Shown: positions 1 to 8,742, counted from the first letter of the stretch. The stretch: DNA of 64,000 bases from Branchiibius hedensis (GCF_900108585.1 NZ_UESZ01000001.1:3472001-3536000), one strand, 5' to 3'. Made by a program: numbers and translations. The notes: generated from the sequence alone by a model not told the origin.

Positions 1-277
1 CGTGCTGCCCTATTGGGCGGAGTTGTTCGACGATCATCCGATCGAGGTGCTGATGGCCGATCAGGGTGTCGGTGTACTCCCCAGCAGCTTGCGAGACGAA
101 GCGGATGACATTGTGGCCCAGGTGTTTTCGGCCGCGGAGCTGGTTCGTCCCGAGGCTCGGCGGGTGGGCTCGGTCAACGGCGGTACCGGCCGCGACGGTC
201 GGCACACCGAGGCCCTTTCGCTGATGCTGGCCGAGATGCAGTCCGTCGCCCGGGCGCACCCGGCCGGGCAATGGTGA
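1..277 (+). CDS. paaC: PaaC subunit of phenylacetyl-CoA epoxidase (3' part only)
   Basis: This is the C-terminal end of the PaaC-type structural subunit of the ring 1,2-phenylacetyl-CoA epoxidase, the multicomponent oxygenase that opens aerobic phenylacetate degradation in the cytoplasm. About 91 residues are visible, and the real start lies before the window. The ending, with LAEMQSVARAHP just before the stop, matches the usual PaaC tail. Its stop codon overlaps the start of paaD by 7 bp and paaE follows, so gene order supports the call strongly. PaaA and PaaB are expected just upstream of the window. Confidence 0.9.
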   Translation, partial: VLPYWAELFDDHPIEVLMADQGVGVLPSSLRDEADDIVAQVFSAAELVRPEARRVGSVNGGTGRDGRHTEALSLMLAEMQSVARAHPAGQW

Positions 278-774
278 GAACGATGGTGAGCGCGCTGCAG
301 GTGGCAGCGGCGGTCACCGACCCGGAACTGCCGATGCTCACCCTGGCCGACCTCGGCGTACTGCGGGATGTGACCGAAGGCGAGGACGGCGGTGTCACGG
401 TCACCATCACGCCCACCTACTCGGGGTGCCCGGCGATGGCCACGATGCGCGATGATCTGGCAGCCGCATTGCAGCGCAACGGATTTCGCGATGTTCAGAT
501 CAACGTGAGTCTCGAACCGGCCTGGACCACCGAGTGGATCTCCGAGAAGGGCCGGGCCGCACTGCAGGAGCACGGGATCTCCGCCCCCGGGCCAGCCCCG
601 CGACGTACCGGACCAATTCCCCTGTCGTTGTTGCCAACTCGGCGCAGCGTGGCCTGCCCACGGTGTGGTTCTGATCGCACACAGGTCACCTCCGAATTCG
701 GACCGACCGCCTGCAAGGCGATCTACCGCTGCACCGACTGTCTCGAACCCTTCGAGCACGTGAAGGAAGTCTGA
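271..774 (+). CDS. paaD: PaaD, phenylacetate epoxidase-associated iron-sulfur assembly factor
   Basis: PaaD (167 residues) is the MIP18/DUF59-type factor needed to mature the phenylacetyl-CoA epoxidase. The N-terminal domain (about residues 5-100) carries the family motif SGCPAM with Cys53. The C-terminal part is a zinc-ribbon-like element with CPRC at 129-132, Cys148 and CTDC at 154-157. Start ATG 271 overlaps the paaC stop; an in-frame ATG at 283 is an alternative that would remove the overlap. It is joined to paaE by a TGATG overlap, so the two are probably translationally coupled. Confidence 0.93.
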   Translation: MVRTMVSALQVAAAVTDPELPMLTLADLGVLRDVTEGEDGGVTVTITPTYSGCPAMATMRDDLAAALQRNGFRDVQINVSLEPAWTTEWISEKGRAALQEHGISAPGPAPRRTGPIPLSLLPTRRSVACPRCGSDRTQVTSEFGPTACKAIYRCTDCLEPFEHVKEV

Positions 775-1829
775 TGGCCACCACCTTCCACGAACTGAAC
801 GTCGCCCGGGTCGAACGCCTCACCGATGATGCGGTCGCCGTGACCTTCGAAGTGCCGGACGCCCTGCGCGAGCACTTCGACTTCGGCGCCGGGCAGTCGT
901 TGACGCTGCGGCGCCTCGTCGAGGGCGCCGAGCACCGCCGCTCGTACTCCATCTGCGCCCCCGCGGGCAGCGCACCCCGGGTGGGCGTGCGCGAGATCCC
1001 CGGCGGCGGGCTCTTCTCCACCTGGCTGACCCGTGAGCTGCGGGTCGGTGACCGGGTCGAGGTCGGTACGCCGAGTGGCCGGTTCCGCGCGGACCCCACC
1101 TCGGGCGGGCGGCACCTGTGCATCGCCGCGGGCTCAGGGATCACCCCGATGCTGTCGGTGGCGGCGACCGTGCTGACGCATCCCGACGCGCAGGTGACGT
1201 TGCTCTACGGCAACCGGACCACGGACTCGGTGATGTTCGCCGAGGAGCTCGCGGATCTCAAGGACCGCTACCCCGCGCGGTTCGAGGTGGTGCACGTGCT
1301 GTCCCGGGAGCCGCGCTCGGTTGACCTCTTCTCCGGCCGGTTGGACGCGGATCGGCTGCGCCGGTTGCTGGCGCTACAGCCGATGGACAACATCGACGAC
1401 GTGTGGTTGTGCGGGCCGTTCGGGATGATCAACGATGCGCGCCAAGTGCTCGCGGAGATCGGATTCCCCTCGCAGCGAGTGCATTTCGAACTGTTCTACG
1501 TCGACGAGCCGCCACCGGAGGTGCATCGCGCGGAGGCTGCCCTCGACGGGGCGGTCAGTCAGGTCACCGTGACCCTGGACGGGCGTGAGACGCGGATCCC
1601 GATGTCGCGGGAACACAGCATTCTCGACGGCGCCGCCGCCTCCCGCAGCGATGTGCCGTTCGCCTGCAAGGGCGGGGTCTGTGGCACCTGTCGCGCGGTG
1701 GTCCGCGGGGGCGAGGTCGACATGCGGCGCAACTACGCGTTGGACGACGCCGAGGTCGACGCCGGGTTCGTGCTCACCTGCCAGACCTACCCGGTCAGCG
1801 ACGAGGTCAGCGTTGACTTCGATGCCTGA
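774..1829 (+). CDS. paaE: PaaE, phenylacetyl-CoA epoxidase reductase subunit
   Basis: This 351-residue flavoprotein passes electrons from NAD(P)H to the PaaA oxygenase subunit. It has the expected order: an FAD-binding ferredoxin-reductase domain (RRSYSICA near residue 57), a nucleotide-binding domain (GSGITPMLS near 125 and WLCGPFGM near 212) and a C-terminal plant-type [2Fe-2S] domain with cysteines near 298, 303, 306 and 336. Length is normal for the family. It overlaps paaD by one base and the next hydratase gene by 8 bp, consistent with one polycistronic mRNA. Confidence 0.95.
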   Translation: MATTFHELNVARVERLTDDAVAVTFEVPDALREHFDFGAGQSLTLRRLVEGAEHRRSYSICAPAGSAPRVGVREIPGGGLFSTWLTRELRVGDRVEVGTPSGRFRADPTSGGRHLCIAAGSGITPMLSVAATVLTHPDAQVTLLYGNRTTDSVMFAEELADLKDRYPARFEVVHVLSREPRSVDLFSGRLDADRLRRLLALQPMDNIDDVWLCGPFGMINDARQVLAEIGFPSQRVHFELFYVDEPPPEVHRAEAALDGAVSQVTVTLDGRETRIPMSREHSILDGAAASRSDVPFACKGGVCGTCRAVVRGGEVDMRRNYALDDAEVDAGFVLTCQTYPVSDEVSVDFDA

Positions 1830-2559
1830 ACCGGTCCTGGTGGAGGATGCCGGTGATCGGTTGGTCGTGCGCCTCAATCGCCCGCAGGCCCGCAACGCCA
1901 TCGACCAGGAGATGGTCGACGCGCTGCACGAGGTGTGTACTGCGTTGGAGGCAGCTCCCCGGATCGGGTTGATCATCGGTGAGGGCAGCACGTTCGCGGC
2001 AGGGGCGGACATCGCGGCGCTGCGCGAGCGGCGCCGGGACGACGCGCTGCGCGGGATCAACTCGGGGTTGTTCGACCGGATCCGGCGCTTGCCGATGCCG
2101 ACGATTGCGCTGATCGACGGATACGCACTCGGTGGTGGGGCGGAACTGGCCTACGCCTGCGACTTCCGGGTGGGCACCCCCAAGGTGAAGATCGGCAACC
2201 CGGAAACGGGTCTGGGCATCCTCGCCGCCGCCGGGGCCACCTGGCGGCTGGCGGAACTGGTCGGCGAACCGCTGGCCAAGGAGATCCTGCTGGCCGGGCG
2301 GGTGCTGGATGCCGACGAGGCGTTGGCGGTGCGACTGTTGACCGAGGTCGTCGACGCCACCGATCTGCTCGCGGCCGGTCACCGCCTCGCTGACCGGATC
2401 GGTCGCAACGCGCCGCTGGCGGTGCAGTTGACCAAACGGGTCTTTCACGCACCCCGGGAGGCGCACCCGTTGATCGACGACATCGCCCAGGCCGTGTTGT
2501 TCGAGACGCCGGAGAAGCACGAGCGGATGACGGCATTCCTGGAGAGGAAGAACCGATGA
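1822..2559 (+). CDS. Enoyl-CoA hydratase/isomerase of the paa operon (PaaF/PaaG type)
   Basis: A 245-residue crotonase-family enzyme, expected to hydrate or isomerise CoA-bound intermediates of phenylacetate breakdown. The oxyanion-hole segments FAAGADIAAL and GYALGGGAELAYACD are present, followed by a GNPETGLGI segment carrying the usual catalytic glutamate. ATG 1822 was chosen because translation from it begins right at the fold and overlaps paaE by only 8 bp; the reading frame is open further upstream, but that part is a shadow of paaE. Whether it acts as PaaF (hydratase) or another step cannot be decided from sequence alone. Confidence 0.88.
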   Translation: MPEPVLVEDAGDRLVVRLNRPQARNAIDQEMVDALHEVCTALEAAPRIGLIIGEGSTFAAGADIAALRERRRDDALRGINSGLFDRIRRLPMPTIALIDGYALGGGAELAYACDFRVGTPKVKIGNPETGLGILAAAGATWRLAELVGEPLAKEILLAGRVLDADEALAVRLLTEVVDATDLLAAGHRLADRIGRNAPLAVQLTKRVFHAPREAHPLIDDIAQAVLFETPEKHERMTAFLERKNR

Positions 2560-3392
2560 AAGTAGGGGTCTACGGCGGTGGCCGGATGGGCGCCGGGATC
2601 GCGCATGCGTTCCTGCTGACGGGAGCCGAGGTGGACATCGCAGAAGCGTCGGAGGCCGCAGCGGAGGCCGCGCGGGACCGGGTCGCTACCAGCCTGGCGA
2701 AGGCGGCCCAGCGCCAGGCCATCCCCGGCGGCGCCGCCCCTGAGGAACTGCTCACGCACCTCACCGTCGGCTCCGATCCCGCGGTGCTGTGCGACGCCGA
2801 GGTCATCGTCGAGGCGGTCCCGGAGGACGCTGCTTTGAAGAAGACTGTGCTGCAGACCTGTTCGCAGCAAGCACCCGATGCCTGGCTGGCCAGCAACACC
2901 AGTTCCCTGTCGATCACCGAGTTGGCCGCCGCGCTGCCGTCGCCAGAGCGGCTGATCGGGCTGCACTTCTTCAACCCGGTCCCCGCCAGTGAATTGGTGG
3001 AGATCGTCGTCGGCAAAGACACCGCTCCCGAACTGGTCGAGCAGGCCACGGGTTGGGTGCAGCAACTGGGCAAAACCGCTATCACCGTGCAGGATTCGCC
3101 CGGCTTCGCCAGTAGCCGCCTCGGGGTCTTCCTCGCGCTGGAGGCGATGCGGATGGTCCAGGACGGCGTCGCCAGTGCCGCTGATGTCGACACCGCGATG
3201 ACGCTGGGTTACAGACATCCGACCGGACCGTTGCGCACCACCGACATCGTGGGTCTCGACGTCCGGTTGGCGATTGCTGAGCACCTGGCCCGCGAACTGG
3301 GCGACCGCTTCGAGCCCCCACAGATCCTGCGGGACAAGGTCGCGGCCGGCGAGCTGGGTCGCAAGAGCGGCAAGGGTTTCTACCAGTGGTGA
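2556..3392 (+). CDS. paaH: 3-hydroxyacyl-CoA dehydrogenase (PaaH-like, single-unit form)
   Basis: A 278-residue NAD-dependent 3-hydroxyacyl-CoA dehydrogenase. It has the Rossmann signature GGGRMGAGIA at residues 6-15, the ASNTSSLSI and IGLHFFNPVP segments holding the catalytic Ser/His region, and a C-terminal helical domain ending in GRKSGKGFY. It is the short form, about 280 residues, unlike the duplicated-domain PaaH of enterobacteria (about 475). It overlaps the preceding hydratase by 4 bp (ATGA) and paaI by 7 bp. The role in late phenylacetate beta-oxidation is inferred from context. Confidence 0.9.
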   Translation: MKVGVYGGGRMGAGIAHAFLLTGAEVDIAEASEAAAEAARDRVATSLAKAAQRQAIPGGAAPEELLTHLTVGSDPAVLCDAEVIVEAVPEDAALKKTVLQTCSQQAPDAWLASNTSSLSITELAAALPSPERLIGLHFFNPVPASELVEIVVGKDTAPELVEQATGWVQQLGKTAITVQDSPGFASSRLGVFLALEAMRMVQDGVASAADVDTAMTLGYRHPTGPLRTTDIVGLDVRLAIAEHLARELGDRFEPPQILRDKVAAGELGRKSGKGFYQW

Positions 3393-3820
3393 CCGATCCG
3401 CAGCAGATCGCCGAACTGAGCACGCAGGAGATGTGGCGCACCGACGCCGCGTCCCAGGGTCTGGGCATGTCGGTGCTCGCGGTGGCTCCCGGTGAAGCAA
3501 CCGTGTCGATGACCGTGCGTGAAGACATGGTCAACGGCTGGGGCATCGCGCACGGCGGATTCATCACGGCCCTGGCCGACTCCGCCTTCGCCGTCGCCTG
3601 CAACTCGCGCGGTGTCGTCACCGTGGCAGCCGGCATCGACGTGACCTTCCTGGCCCCGGCACGCCTCGGTGACGTGCTCGTCGCCACCGCTGGCGAGCGA
3701 GTCCTCAATGGCCGCAACGGGATCTACGACGTCGACGTCACCCGTGATGGTGAGGTCATCGCGACCCTGCGCGGGCGCAGTCGGGCTACCTCGCGACGCA
3801 ATCCGGCGGTTACGCCGTAA
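3386..3820 (+). CDS. paaI: PaaI hotdog-fold acyl-CoA thioesterase
   Basis: PaaI (144 residues) hydrolyses stalled hydroxyphenylacetyl-CoA-type esters and so frees CoA when the pathway jams. The hotdog domain shows the signature GWGIAHGGFITALADSAFA, with the catalytic Asp in the long central helix. It starts at a GTG overlapping the end of the dehydrogenase gene and is the last visible gene of the operon. Its 3' end overlaps the convergent TetR gene by 11 bp. Confidence 0.9.
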   Translation: MVTDPQQIAELSTQEMWRTDAASQGLGMSVLAVAPGEATVSMTVREDMVNGWGIAHGGFITALADSAFAVACNSRGVVTVAAGIDVTFLAPARLGDVLVATAGERVLNGRNGIYDVDVTRDGEVIATLRGRSRATSRRNPAVTP

Positions 3821-4406
3821 GCCCGTCGAACGCCGTACGCACCACGTCGTCGGCCAGGGTCTGCGGATCGGTCGGGCCACCCGGGCGGTACCACTCGACC
3901 AGGGAGTTGACCATGCCGAACAGCAGACGGCTGGCCACGACCGGGTCGATGTCGTCGCGGACCGCGCCCTCGGCGGCGGCCTGCGCGTAGAGCCCGGCCA
4001 GCTGCTCGTCCAACGATCGCCGCCGCCGGAGCGCCTCCTGTTCGACGGGGCTGTTGCCGCGCACCCGCAGGAGCAAGGTGACCGCCGGCAGGTGCTCGGT
4101 CAGGATCAGCACCGAGTCGTGCACGACCGTCCGCAACCGGTCGTACGCCGATCCCGGGCTGACGCTCGCAGCCTCCACGGTGGCGGTGAGCTGCTCGAGG
4201 GCCTCGTCGAGGGCGGCCGCGAGCAGGTGCTCCTTGCTCGGCACGTGGTGGTAGATCGCGGACTTGACCACACCGAGCTCGGCGGCGATGTCGCCGACGC
4301 TCGTGCCGTCGTACCCCTGCCGGTTGAACAGATCGATCGCGCAGCGCAGGATGTCGGCTTGGTCGTGACCCGGGCGGCCACGACGGGGTCGCGCCGGGGA
4401 ACTCAT
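3810..4406 (-). CDS. TetR-family regulator, probable PaaR-type
   Basis: A 198-residue TetR-family repressor. The N-terminal helix-turn-helix (about residues 15-60) contains TSVGDIAAELGVVKSAIYHH, and the rest is a helical ligand-binding domain with a TetR_C-type end (DPVVASRLLFGMVNSLVEW). ATG 4406 is preferred over a TTG three codons earlier. Position next to and convergent with the paa genes suggests it senses phenylacetyl-CoA or a related CoA ester, which is typical for actinobacterial PaaR; no operator is visible because the paa promoter lies outside the window. Confidence 0.8.
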   Translation of the reverse strand: MSSPARPRRGRPGHDQADILRCAIDLFNRQGYDGTSVGDIAAELGVVKSAIYHHVPSKEHLLAAALDEALEQLTATVEAASVSPGSAYDRLRTVVHDSVLILTEHLPAVTLLLRVRGNSPVEQEALRRRRSLDEQLAGLYAQAAAEGAVRDDIDPVVASRLLFGMVNSLVEWYRPGGPTDPQTLADDVVRTAFDGLTA

Positions 4407-4431
4407 ACCCCGCAAGGTAGCCGATCAGGTG

Positions 4432-5778
4432 CTACCCGATCACCAACGCCAGCAGGATTCCGACGATGACCGACACCACCACCATCACGATGGTTGGTAA
4501 CAGGAACGAGTGGTTGACGACGTACTTGCCGATCTTGGTCGTCCCGGTCTTGTCGATCTCCACGGCGGTCAGCTGGGAACCGTTGGCCGGCAACGTCATC
4601 ACGCCGCCCATGGCCGGTAGGTAGGCGGCCAGTTGGGGGACGCCGACGCCCAGACTCAGCCCGAGCGGGATCATCGTGTTGACCGCAGCGGACTGGCTGG
4701 TGGTCATCGCGGCGACCAGGAAGATGCCGACCGCCAGGAACCACGGTGCGCTCTTGGCGATGTTGGTCAGCCCACCGATCACGGTGTCCTCGTTGGCGGC
4801 GATGAAGGTGTTGGCCAGCCAGGCGATACCCAACAGGGCGATGATCGCGGTGAGACCGGACTTGGTCAGCGGAGCGTCCAGCACCTCGCTCGGTTTGACC
4901 TTGCCGATGTAGATGACGGCCAGGGCGACCGCCAGCATCACCATGATCAGCAGGGTGGTCAGGGACAGGGTCTGGGTCTTCCCGTCCACGGTCCACGACG
5001 GCAGGAGGTCCTTGAAGGCGCCGAGAATGACCACGACGAGCACCCCGATGAGGAAGGTGATCGCCGCGGGCTTGGCGCGGGGGGCAAGTGGCTTCTTGTC
5101 CTCACCGGTCTCAGAGGCCGGCGGGTCGACCAGGCCCTTGGCCAACCGGTCCTGGTAGATCGGGTCGTCGGCGAGGTCCTTGCCCCAGTGCAGGGTGAAC
5201 AGCGCGGCGGCGAGGACACCGACGATGCACGCCGGCATCGTGATCGCGATGATCTGGCCGAGGGAGAGCGCATCACCGCGGTCGCCGGTTAGACCGACGA
5301 AGGCGGCCATCGCCGCCGACACCGGGCTTGCGGCCAGCGCCACACCCGAGGCGGCCACCGACGTGGACAGGGTGCGCTCGGGGCGGATACCCCGCTCGTA
5401 GGACACCTCGTAGATGACCGGCAGCAACGGGAAGATGATGTTGCCGGTGCCGGCACTGGCGCAGAACAGCAAGGTGACTAGTGGCGCAAGGAAGTTGATC
5501 GCCCGGGGGTGGGCGCGGATGACCCGCTCCGCGACTGCTACCAGATAGTCGATCCCGCCCGCGGCTTGCATCGCGGAGGCGGCGGTGATGACCGCGAGGA
5601 TCACCAGGATGGCGTCGGAGGGGATGTCCCCGGGCTGCTCCCGGAAGAGGAACACCAGGACCAGGACCCCGACCGCACCCCACAGCCCCAGCCCGATACC
5701 GCCGGTCCGGACGCCCATGTAGATGCCCCCGACGACGACCAGCGCCTCCAGGATCATGATCAGGTTGCTGTGATGCAT
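4432..5778 (-). CDS. Dcu-family C4-dicarboxylate transporter
   Basis: A 448-residue polytopic inner-membrane protein of the DcuA/DcuB family, which exchanges or takes up fumarate, malate, succinate or aspartate. At least ten hydrophobic segments are visible. Family-typical stretches include SAGTGNIIFPLLPVIYE near residue 110, AASPVSAAMAAF near 155 and SQSAAVNTMIPLG near 360. A soluble charged loop lies near residues 210-230. It is 3 bp downstream of the M20 peptidase gene on the same strand, so the two probably share an mRNA. The substrate is not settled by sequence. Confidence 0.85.
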   Translation of the reverse strand: MHHSNLIMILEALVVVGGIYMGVRTGGIGLGLWGAVGVLVLVFLFREQPGDIPSDAILVILAVITAASAMQAAGGIDYLVAVAERVIRAHPRAINFLAPLVTLLFCASAGTGNIIFPLLPVIYEVSYERGIRPERTLSTSVAASGVALAASPVSAAMAAFVGLTGDRGDALSLGQIIAITMPACIVGVLAAALFTLHWGKDLADDPIYQDRLAKGLVDPPASETGEDKKPLAPRAKPAAITFLIGVLVVVILGAFKDLLPSWTVDGKTQTLSLTTLLIMVMLAVALAVIYIGKVKPSEVLDAPLTKSGLTAIIALLGIAWLANTFIAANEDTVIGGLTNIAKSAPWFLAVGIFLVAAMTTSQSAAVNTMIPLGLSLGVGVPQLAAYLPAMGGVMTLPANGSQLTAVEIDKTGTTKIGKYVVNHSFLLPTIVMVVVSVIVGILLALVIG

Positions 5779-5781
5779 GAC

Positions 5782-7122
5782 CTACCCCTGGGCGAGGGAC
5801 TGCAGCAGAAGCACCTGGGCCAGCGCCATGTTCTCGATCTCGCTGGGATCGACGCTCTCGTTGGGTCCGTGGATGTGGGACAGCGCCGCATCCTCGGCGC
5901 CGATCAGGACGAAGTCAGCCTCCGGGCTGGCGGCGCGCAGCTGGTCCAGCAGCGGGATCGAGCCGCCTGAGCCGACCAACCCGACGTCTTCGCCGTACGC
6001 CGTTTTGAGCGCGGTCCTCATCTGCGCGAACGCGCTGCCATCGGTGCCCTGGTGGAAGGCCGGGGACTTCTTGTTCTCGGTGACTTCGACGTGGACGCCG
6101 CCGGTGACCTTGTCGCGCAGGAAGCCGGTGAGCGACTGCATCGCCGCCTCTTCGCTCTGGCCGGGTGGGATGCGCATCGCGACCATCGCCCGGGCCCGCG
6201 GTTGCAGCACGTTGCCGCCCTCGTCGACGCTGGGAGCGTCGATGCCGAGCACGCTGATCGAGGGTTTGGACCACAGCCGACTGGCGATCGAACCGGTCCC
6301 GACCAGGTCGACGCCGTCGAGGACACCCGCGTTGCTGCGCAGCATCTCCTCGGAATACTCGGTGCCCTCCCACTCGGTGGCCTTGATGTCCGGGATCAGG
6401 CAGGTGCCGTCGTCGTCGGTCAGTTGCGCGAGCAGTTTGATCAGCGCCATCAGCGCATCGGGTGCCGCGCCGCCGAACAGACCCGAGTGCACCGGGTCCT
6501 GCAGGGTCGACAACTCGACGATCGCCTTGACGTGGCCGCGCAGATCGGTGGACAGGACCGGCTCGCCAACGGTGAGGTTGCCCATGTCGCCGACGACCAT
6601 GACGTCGGCCTGGAAGAGTTCCGGATGGTCGGCGACGTAGCCCTCCAGGTGGCTGACCGTCTCCTCCTCACCCTCCAGGACCAGTTTGACGCCGACCGGC
6701 GGTTTGCCCTCGAAGGCGGCCAGGGTGGCCAGGTGGATCGCGATCCCGCTCTTGTCGTCGGCGGCGCCCCGGCCGTAGATCCGGCCGTCCTTCTCCGTGG
6801 CGGTGAACGGCTCGGTGTCCCAGCCCTGCTCCTTGGGGGCAGGTTGCACGTCGTAGTGCCCGTAGAGCAGCACCGTCGGGCTGCCTTCTGGCCCAGGGAT
6901 TTCCGCCCACACCGCGGGGTAGCCGTCAGGGATCTCCTGCAACCGGGCGGGGACCCCGTAGCGCTGGAAGGCGGCGACCGCCCGGTCGGCCATCTGATGG
7001 ACCGGCTCAGCCGGGAAGGCGGGGAAGGCGACCGAAGGGATCGCCACCATCGCTTTGAGTTCGTCGATGATCTCCGGCATCAGCGCCGAGACCTTGTCAC
7101 GGTATTCCTGATCGGTGGCCAT
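5782..7122 (-). CDS. M20-family dipeptidase
   Basis: A 446-residue cytosolic metallopeptidase of family M20 (dipeptidase/carnosinase-like). Metal-ligand motifs are seen as LLYGHYDVQP (His/Asp), GRGAADDKSG (bridging Asp) and LVLEGEEE (catalytic Glu-Glu), followed by the dimerisation domain and a late HIHGPNESVD segment with the final His ligand. ATG 7122 was chosen: it starts at MATDQEY, where homologues begin, although the frame is open 104 codons further upstream. It is immediately upstream of the Dcu transporter, suggesting a peptide or amino-acid salvage pair. Confidence 0.9.
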   Translation of the reverse strand: MATDQEYRDKVSALMPEIIDELKAMVAIPSVAFPAFPAEPVHQMADRAVAAFQRYGVPARLQEIPDGYPAVWAEIPGPEGSPTVLLYGHYDVQPAPKEQGWDTEPFTATEKDGRIYGRGAADDKSGIAIHLATLAAFEGKPPVGVKLVLEGEEETVSHLEGYVADHPELFQADVMVVGDMGNLTVGEPVLSTDLRGHVKAIVELSTLQDPVHSGLFGGAAPDALMALIKLLAQLTDDDGTCLIPDIKATEWEGTEYSEEMLRSNAGVLDGVDLVGTGSIASRLWSKPSISVLGIDAPSVDEGGNVLQPRARAMVAMRIPPGQSEEAAMQSLTGFLRDKVTGGVHVEVTENKKSPAFHQGTDGSAFAQMRTALKTAYGEDVGLVGSGGSIPLLDQLRAASPEADFVLIGAEDAALSHIHGPNESVDPSEIENMALAQVLLLQSLAQG

Positions 7123-7198
7123 GACAGGATGGTTCCGCTGCCCGTAGACGTTGTCCCACCCCTGAGGATGTAGTTGGTCGCCTGGGTAGCCTGACGGC

Positions 7199-7975
7199 AT
7201 GAGCGATCCAGTGAGTACGACGATCGACGGGTCCGTGGCGACCATCACCCTGGGCCAGCCGGCTCTGAGCATCGCGGTGAAGGAGGCGTTGCGGGACGCG
7301 CTCGCGGCAGTCGCCACCGACCAGTCCGTGCGCGCGGTGATCCTCACCGGGACCGGGTCCACCTTCTGTGTCGGGCAGGACCTCGCGGAGCATGCCGCGA
7401 ATCTGGCGTCCGCGCCGGAGCTGAGCCTGAACACCGTTGACGAGCACTACAACCCGATCGTCCGATCGATCACCTCGATGCCCAAGCCGGTGATCGCGGC
7501 GGTCAACGGCACCTGTGTCGGAGCCGGATTCGGCTTCGCGCTCGCGTGTGACCTGATCGTGTTGTCCAACGAGGCCAAGCTCGGCACGGCCTTCACCGGC
7601 ATCGGGCTGACGTGCGACTCCGGCCTGTCGTGGACCCTGCAGCGGGCTGTCGGTCTGTCCCGGGCGCGCCGGCTGGTGATGCTGCCGATGCCGTTCTCGG
7701 CGGCCGACGCCGTCACCTGGGGACTGGCGGCGGAGTTGGTCGAGCCCAGCCAAGTGCTCTCTGTGGCAACCAAACTCGCGGTGGGGTTGGCGGCCGGCCC
7801 GACCGCGGCGTACGCCGAATCGAAGGCTCTGCTGGACCAGGCCGCGTCCTCGACGCTGGACCAGGCGCTGGACGCGGAGGGTCCCGCGCAGCAGCGACTC
7901 GGTCTCACCCAGGACCATCAGGGCGCGGTGACGTCGTTCCTGGCGAAGGAAAAACCCCGGTTCACCGGTCAGTGA
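7199..7975 (+). CDS. PaaG-like enoyl-CoA hydratase/isomerase
   Basis: A 258-residue crotonase-fold enzyme. Oxyanion-hole segments FCVGQDLAEH and GTCVGAGFGFALACD are present. In the active-site stretch AFTGIGLTCDSGLSWTLQR the usual catalytic Glu is replaced and an Asp is present, the pattern seen in PaaG-type 1,2-epoxyphenylacetyl-CoA isomerases. With the paa operon only 3.4 kb away, it may supply the isomerase step; this is an inference. It is divergent from the M20 gene across a 76-bp gap that should hold both promoters. Confidence 0.8.
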   Translation: MSDPVSTTIDGSVATITLGQPALSIAVKEALRDALAAVATDQSVRAVILTGTGSTFCVGQDLAEHAANLASAPELSLNTVDEHYNPIVRSITSMPKPVIAAVNGTCVGAGFGFALACDLIVLSNEAKLGTAFTGIGLTCDSGLSWTLQRAVGLSRARRLVMLPMPFSAADAVTWGLAAELVEPSQVLSVATKLAVGLAAGPTAAYAESKALLDQAASSTLDQALDAEGPAQQRLGLTQDHQGAVTSFLAKEKPRFTGQ

Positions 7976-7988
7976 CCGTGAACCGGGG
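7955..7988 (-). terminator. Intrinsic terminator for the HdeD-like gene, embedded in the convergent hydratase gene
   Basis: A perfect 11-bp stem pairs 7955-7965 (CCCCGGTTCAC) with 7978-7988 (GTGAACCGGGG) around a 12-base loop. Read on the minus strand it is followed by a run of five T and then CC, as in a classic Rho-independent terminator for the minus-strand gene ending at 8002. On the plus strand there is no T run. The stem overlaps the last codons and the stop of the plus-strand hydratase gene. Confidence 0.85.
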
Positions 7989-8001
7989 CTTCCCGGGGTG
8001 A

Positions 8002-8613
8002 CTAGAGGGTGGCTTTGATGGTCTGGTTGCCGAACCGCAGACCACGCAGGATCTGCAGAACACCCATGATCACGAAGGTGATTCCGACGATCAGCCAGAT
8101 GATGGCTGCGCCGGTGATGGGACCGATGAGCAGGATGACACCGGCGACGATGCTGATCACACCGAAGATGGCGGCCCAGATCTTCGAGGGCGCGTCGCCG
8201 AGGGTCACCAGGGCGGCGATGCCGTCGATGATCCAGGCGATACCGATGAACAGGCCCACCACGAAGGCGAGTCCGACGGTTGCGGAACCCAGGTGCGCCA
8301 GCGCCCAGATGCCGGCCCACGCGAACAGCACCGCGACGAGGGCAGCGACGATCCGGGCGCGACCGGGCAGGCCGGGGGTGAGGGCGACGGCGGCGTTGGC
8401 GAGGGCGGAGAACAGCACCCCGATCGCCAGCAGTGCCGTAATGGCCTTGGCGGTGTGACCGGGCCAGATCAGGATCAGCAGACCGATGACCAGCAGCACC
8501 GCACCGGTCACGAGAAGGAACTGCTTGAACCGCTGGGCGACAGTGCGCTCCAGGGTGTTCGCATCGATCCGGAGACCGTAGTCGTCGGGATCGGAGGTCA
8601 TTGTTTGGCTCAT
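8002..8613 (-). CDS. HdeD/DUF308-family membrane protein
   Basis: A 203-residue protein with a short cytosolic N-terminus and about six closely spaced hydrophobic segments beginning at FLLVTGAVLLVIGLLILI. The repeated pattern of glycine-rich helices with VGLFIGIAWIIDG and IVAGVILLIGPITG is typical of DUF308 (HdeD-like acid-stress) membrane proteins. ATG 8613 (MSQTMT) is preferred to the upstream open frame. No reaction can be assigned. It is transcribed alone and ends at the hairpin at 7955-7988. Confidence 0.8.
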   Translation of the reverse strand: MSQTMTSDPDDYGLRIDANTLERTVAQRFKQFLLVTGAVLLVIGLLILIWPGHTAKAITALLAIGVLFSALANAAVALTPGLPGRARIVAALVAVLFAWAGIWALAHLGSATVGLAFVVGLFIGIAWIIDGIAALVTLGDAPSKIWAAIFGVISIVAGVILLIGPITGAAIIWLIVGITFVIMGVLQILRGLRFGNQTIKATL

Positions 8614-8720
8614 ACCAGCAGTATTCCGGTATTTCGCGGAAACACACAGGTTCGCTGGCCGCGCCACACCGTGTCGCGCGGAATTGTTCGGTTACTCACC
8701 GGTCGGCTTGCTGATGCAAA

Positions 8721-8735
8721 TGAGAACCGTTATCG
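8721..8735 (+). promoter_or_regulatory. Zur-box-like dyad before znuA
   Basis: TGAGAACCGTTATCG is a 7-1-7 dyad: the left half TGAGAAC and the reverse complement of the right half, CGATAAC, match at 5 of 7 positions. This resembles the AT-richer actinobacterial Zur operator with its TGAnAAC half-site. It lies 8 bp before the znuA start and stands out in a GC-rich background. It would let the Zur protein encoded at the end of the same operon shut it off when zinc is plentiful. Confidence 0.7.
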
Positions 8736-8742
8736 TTTAGGT

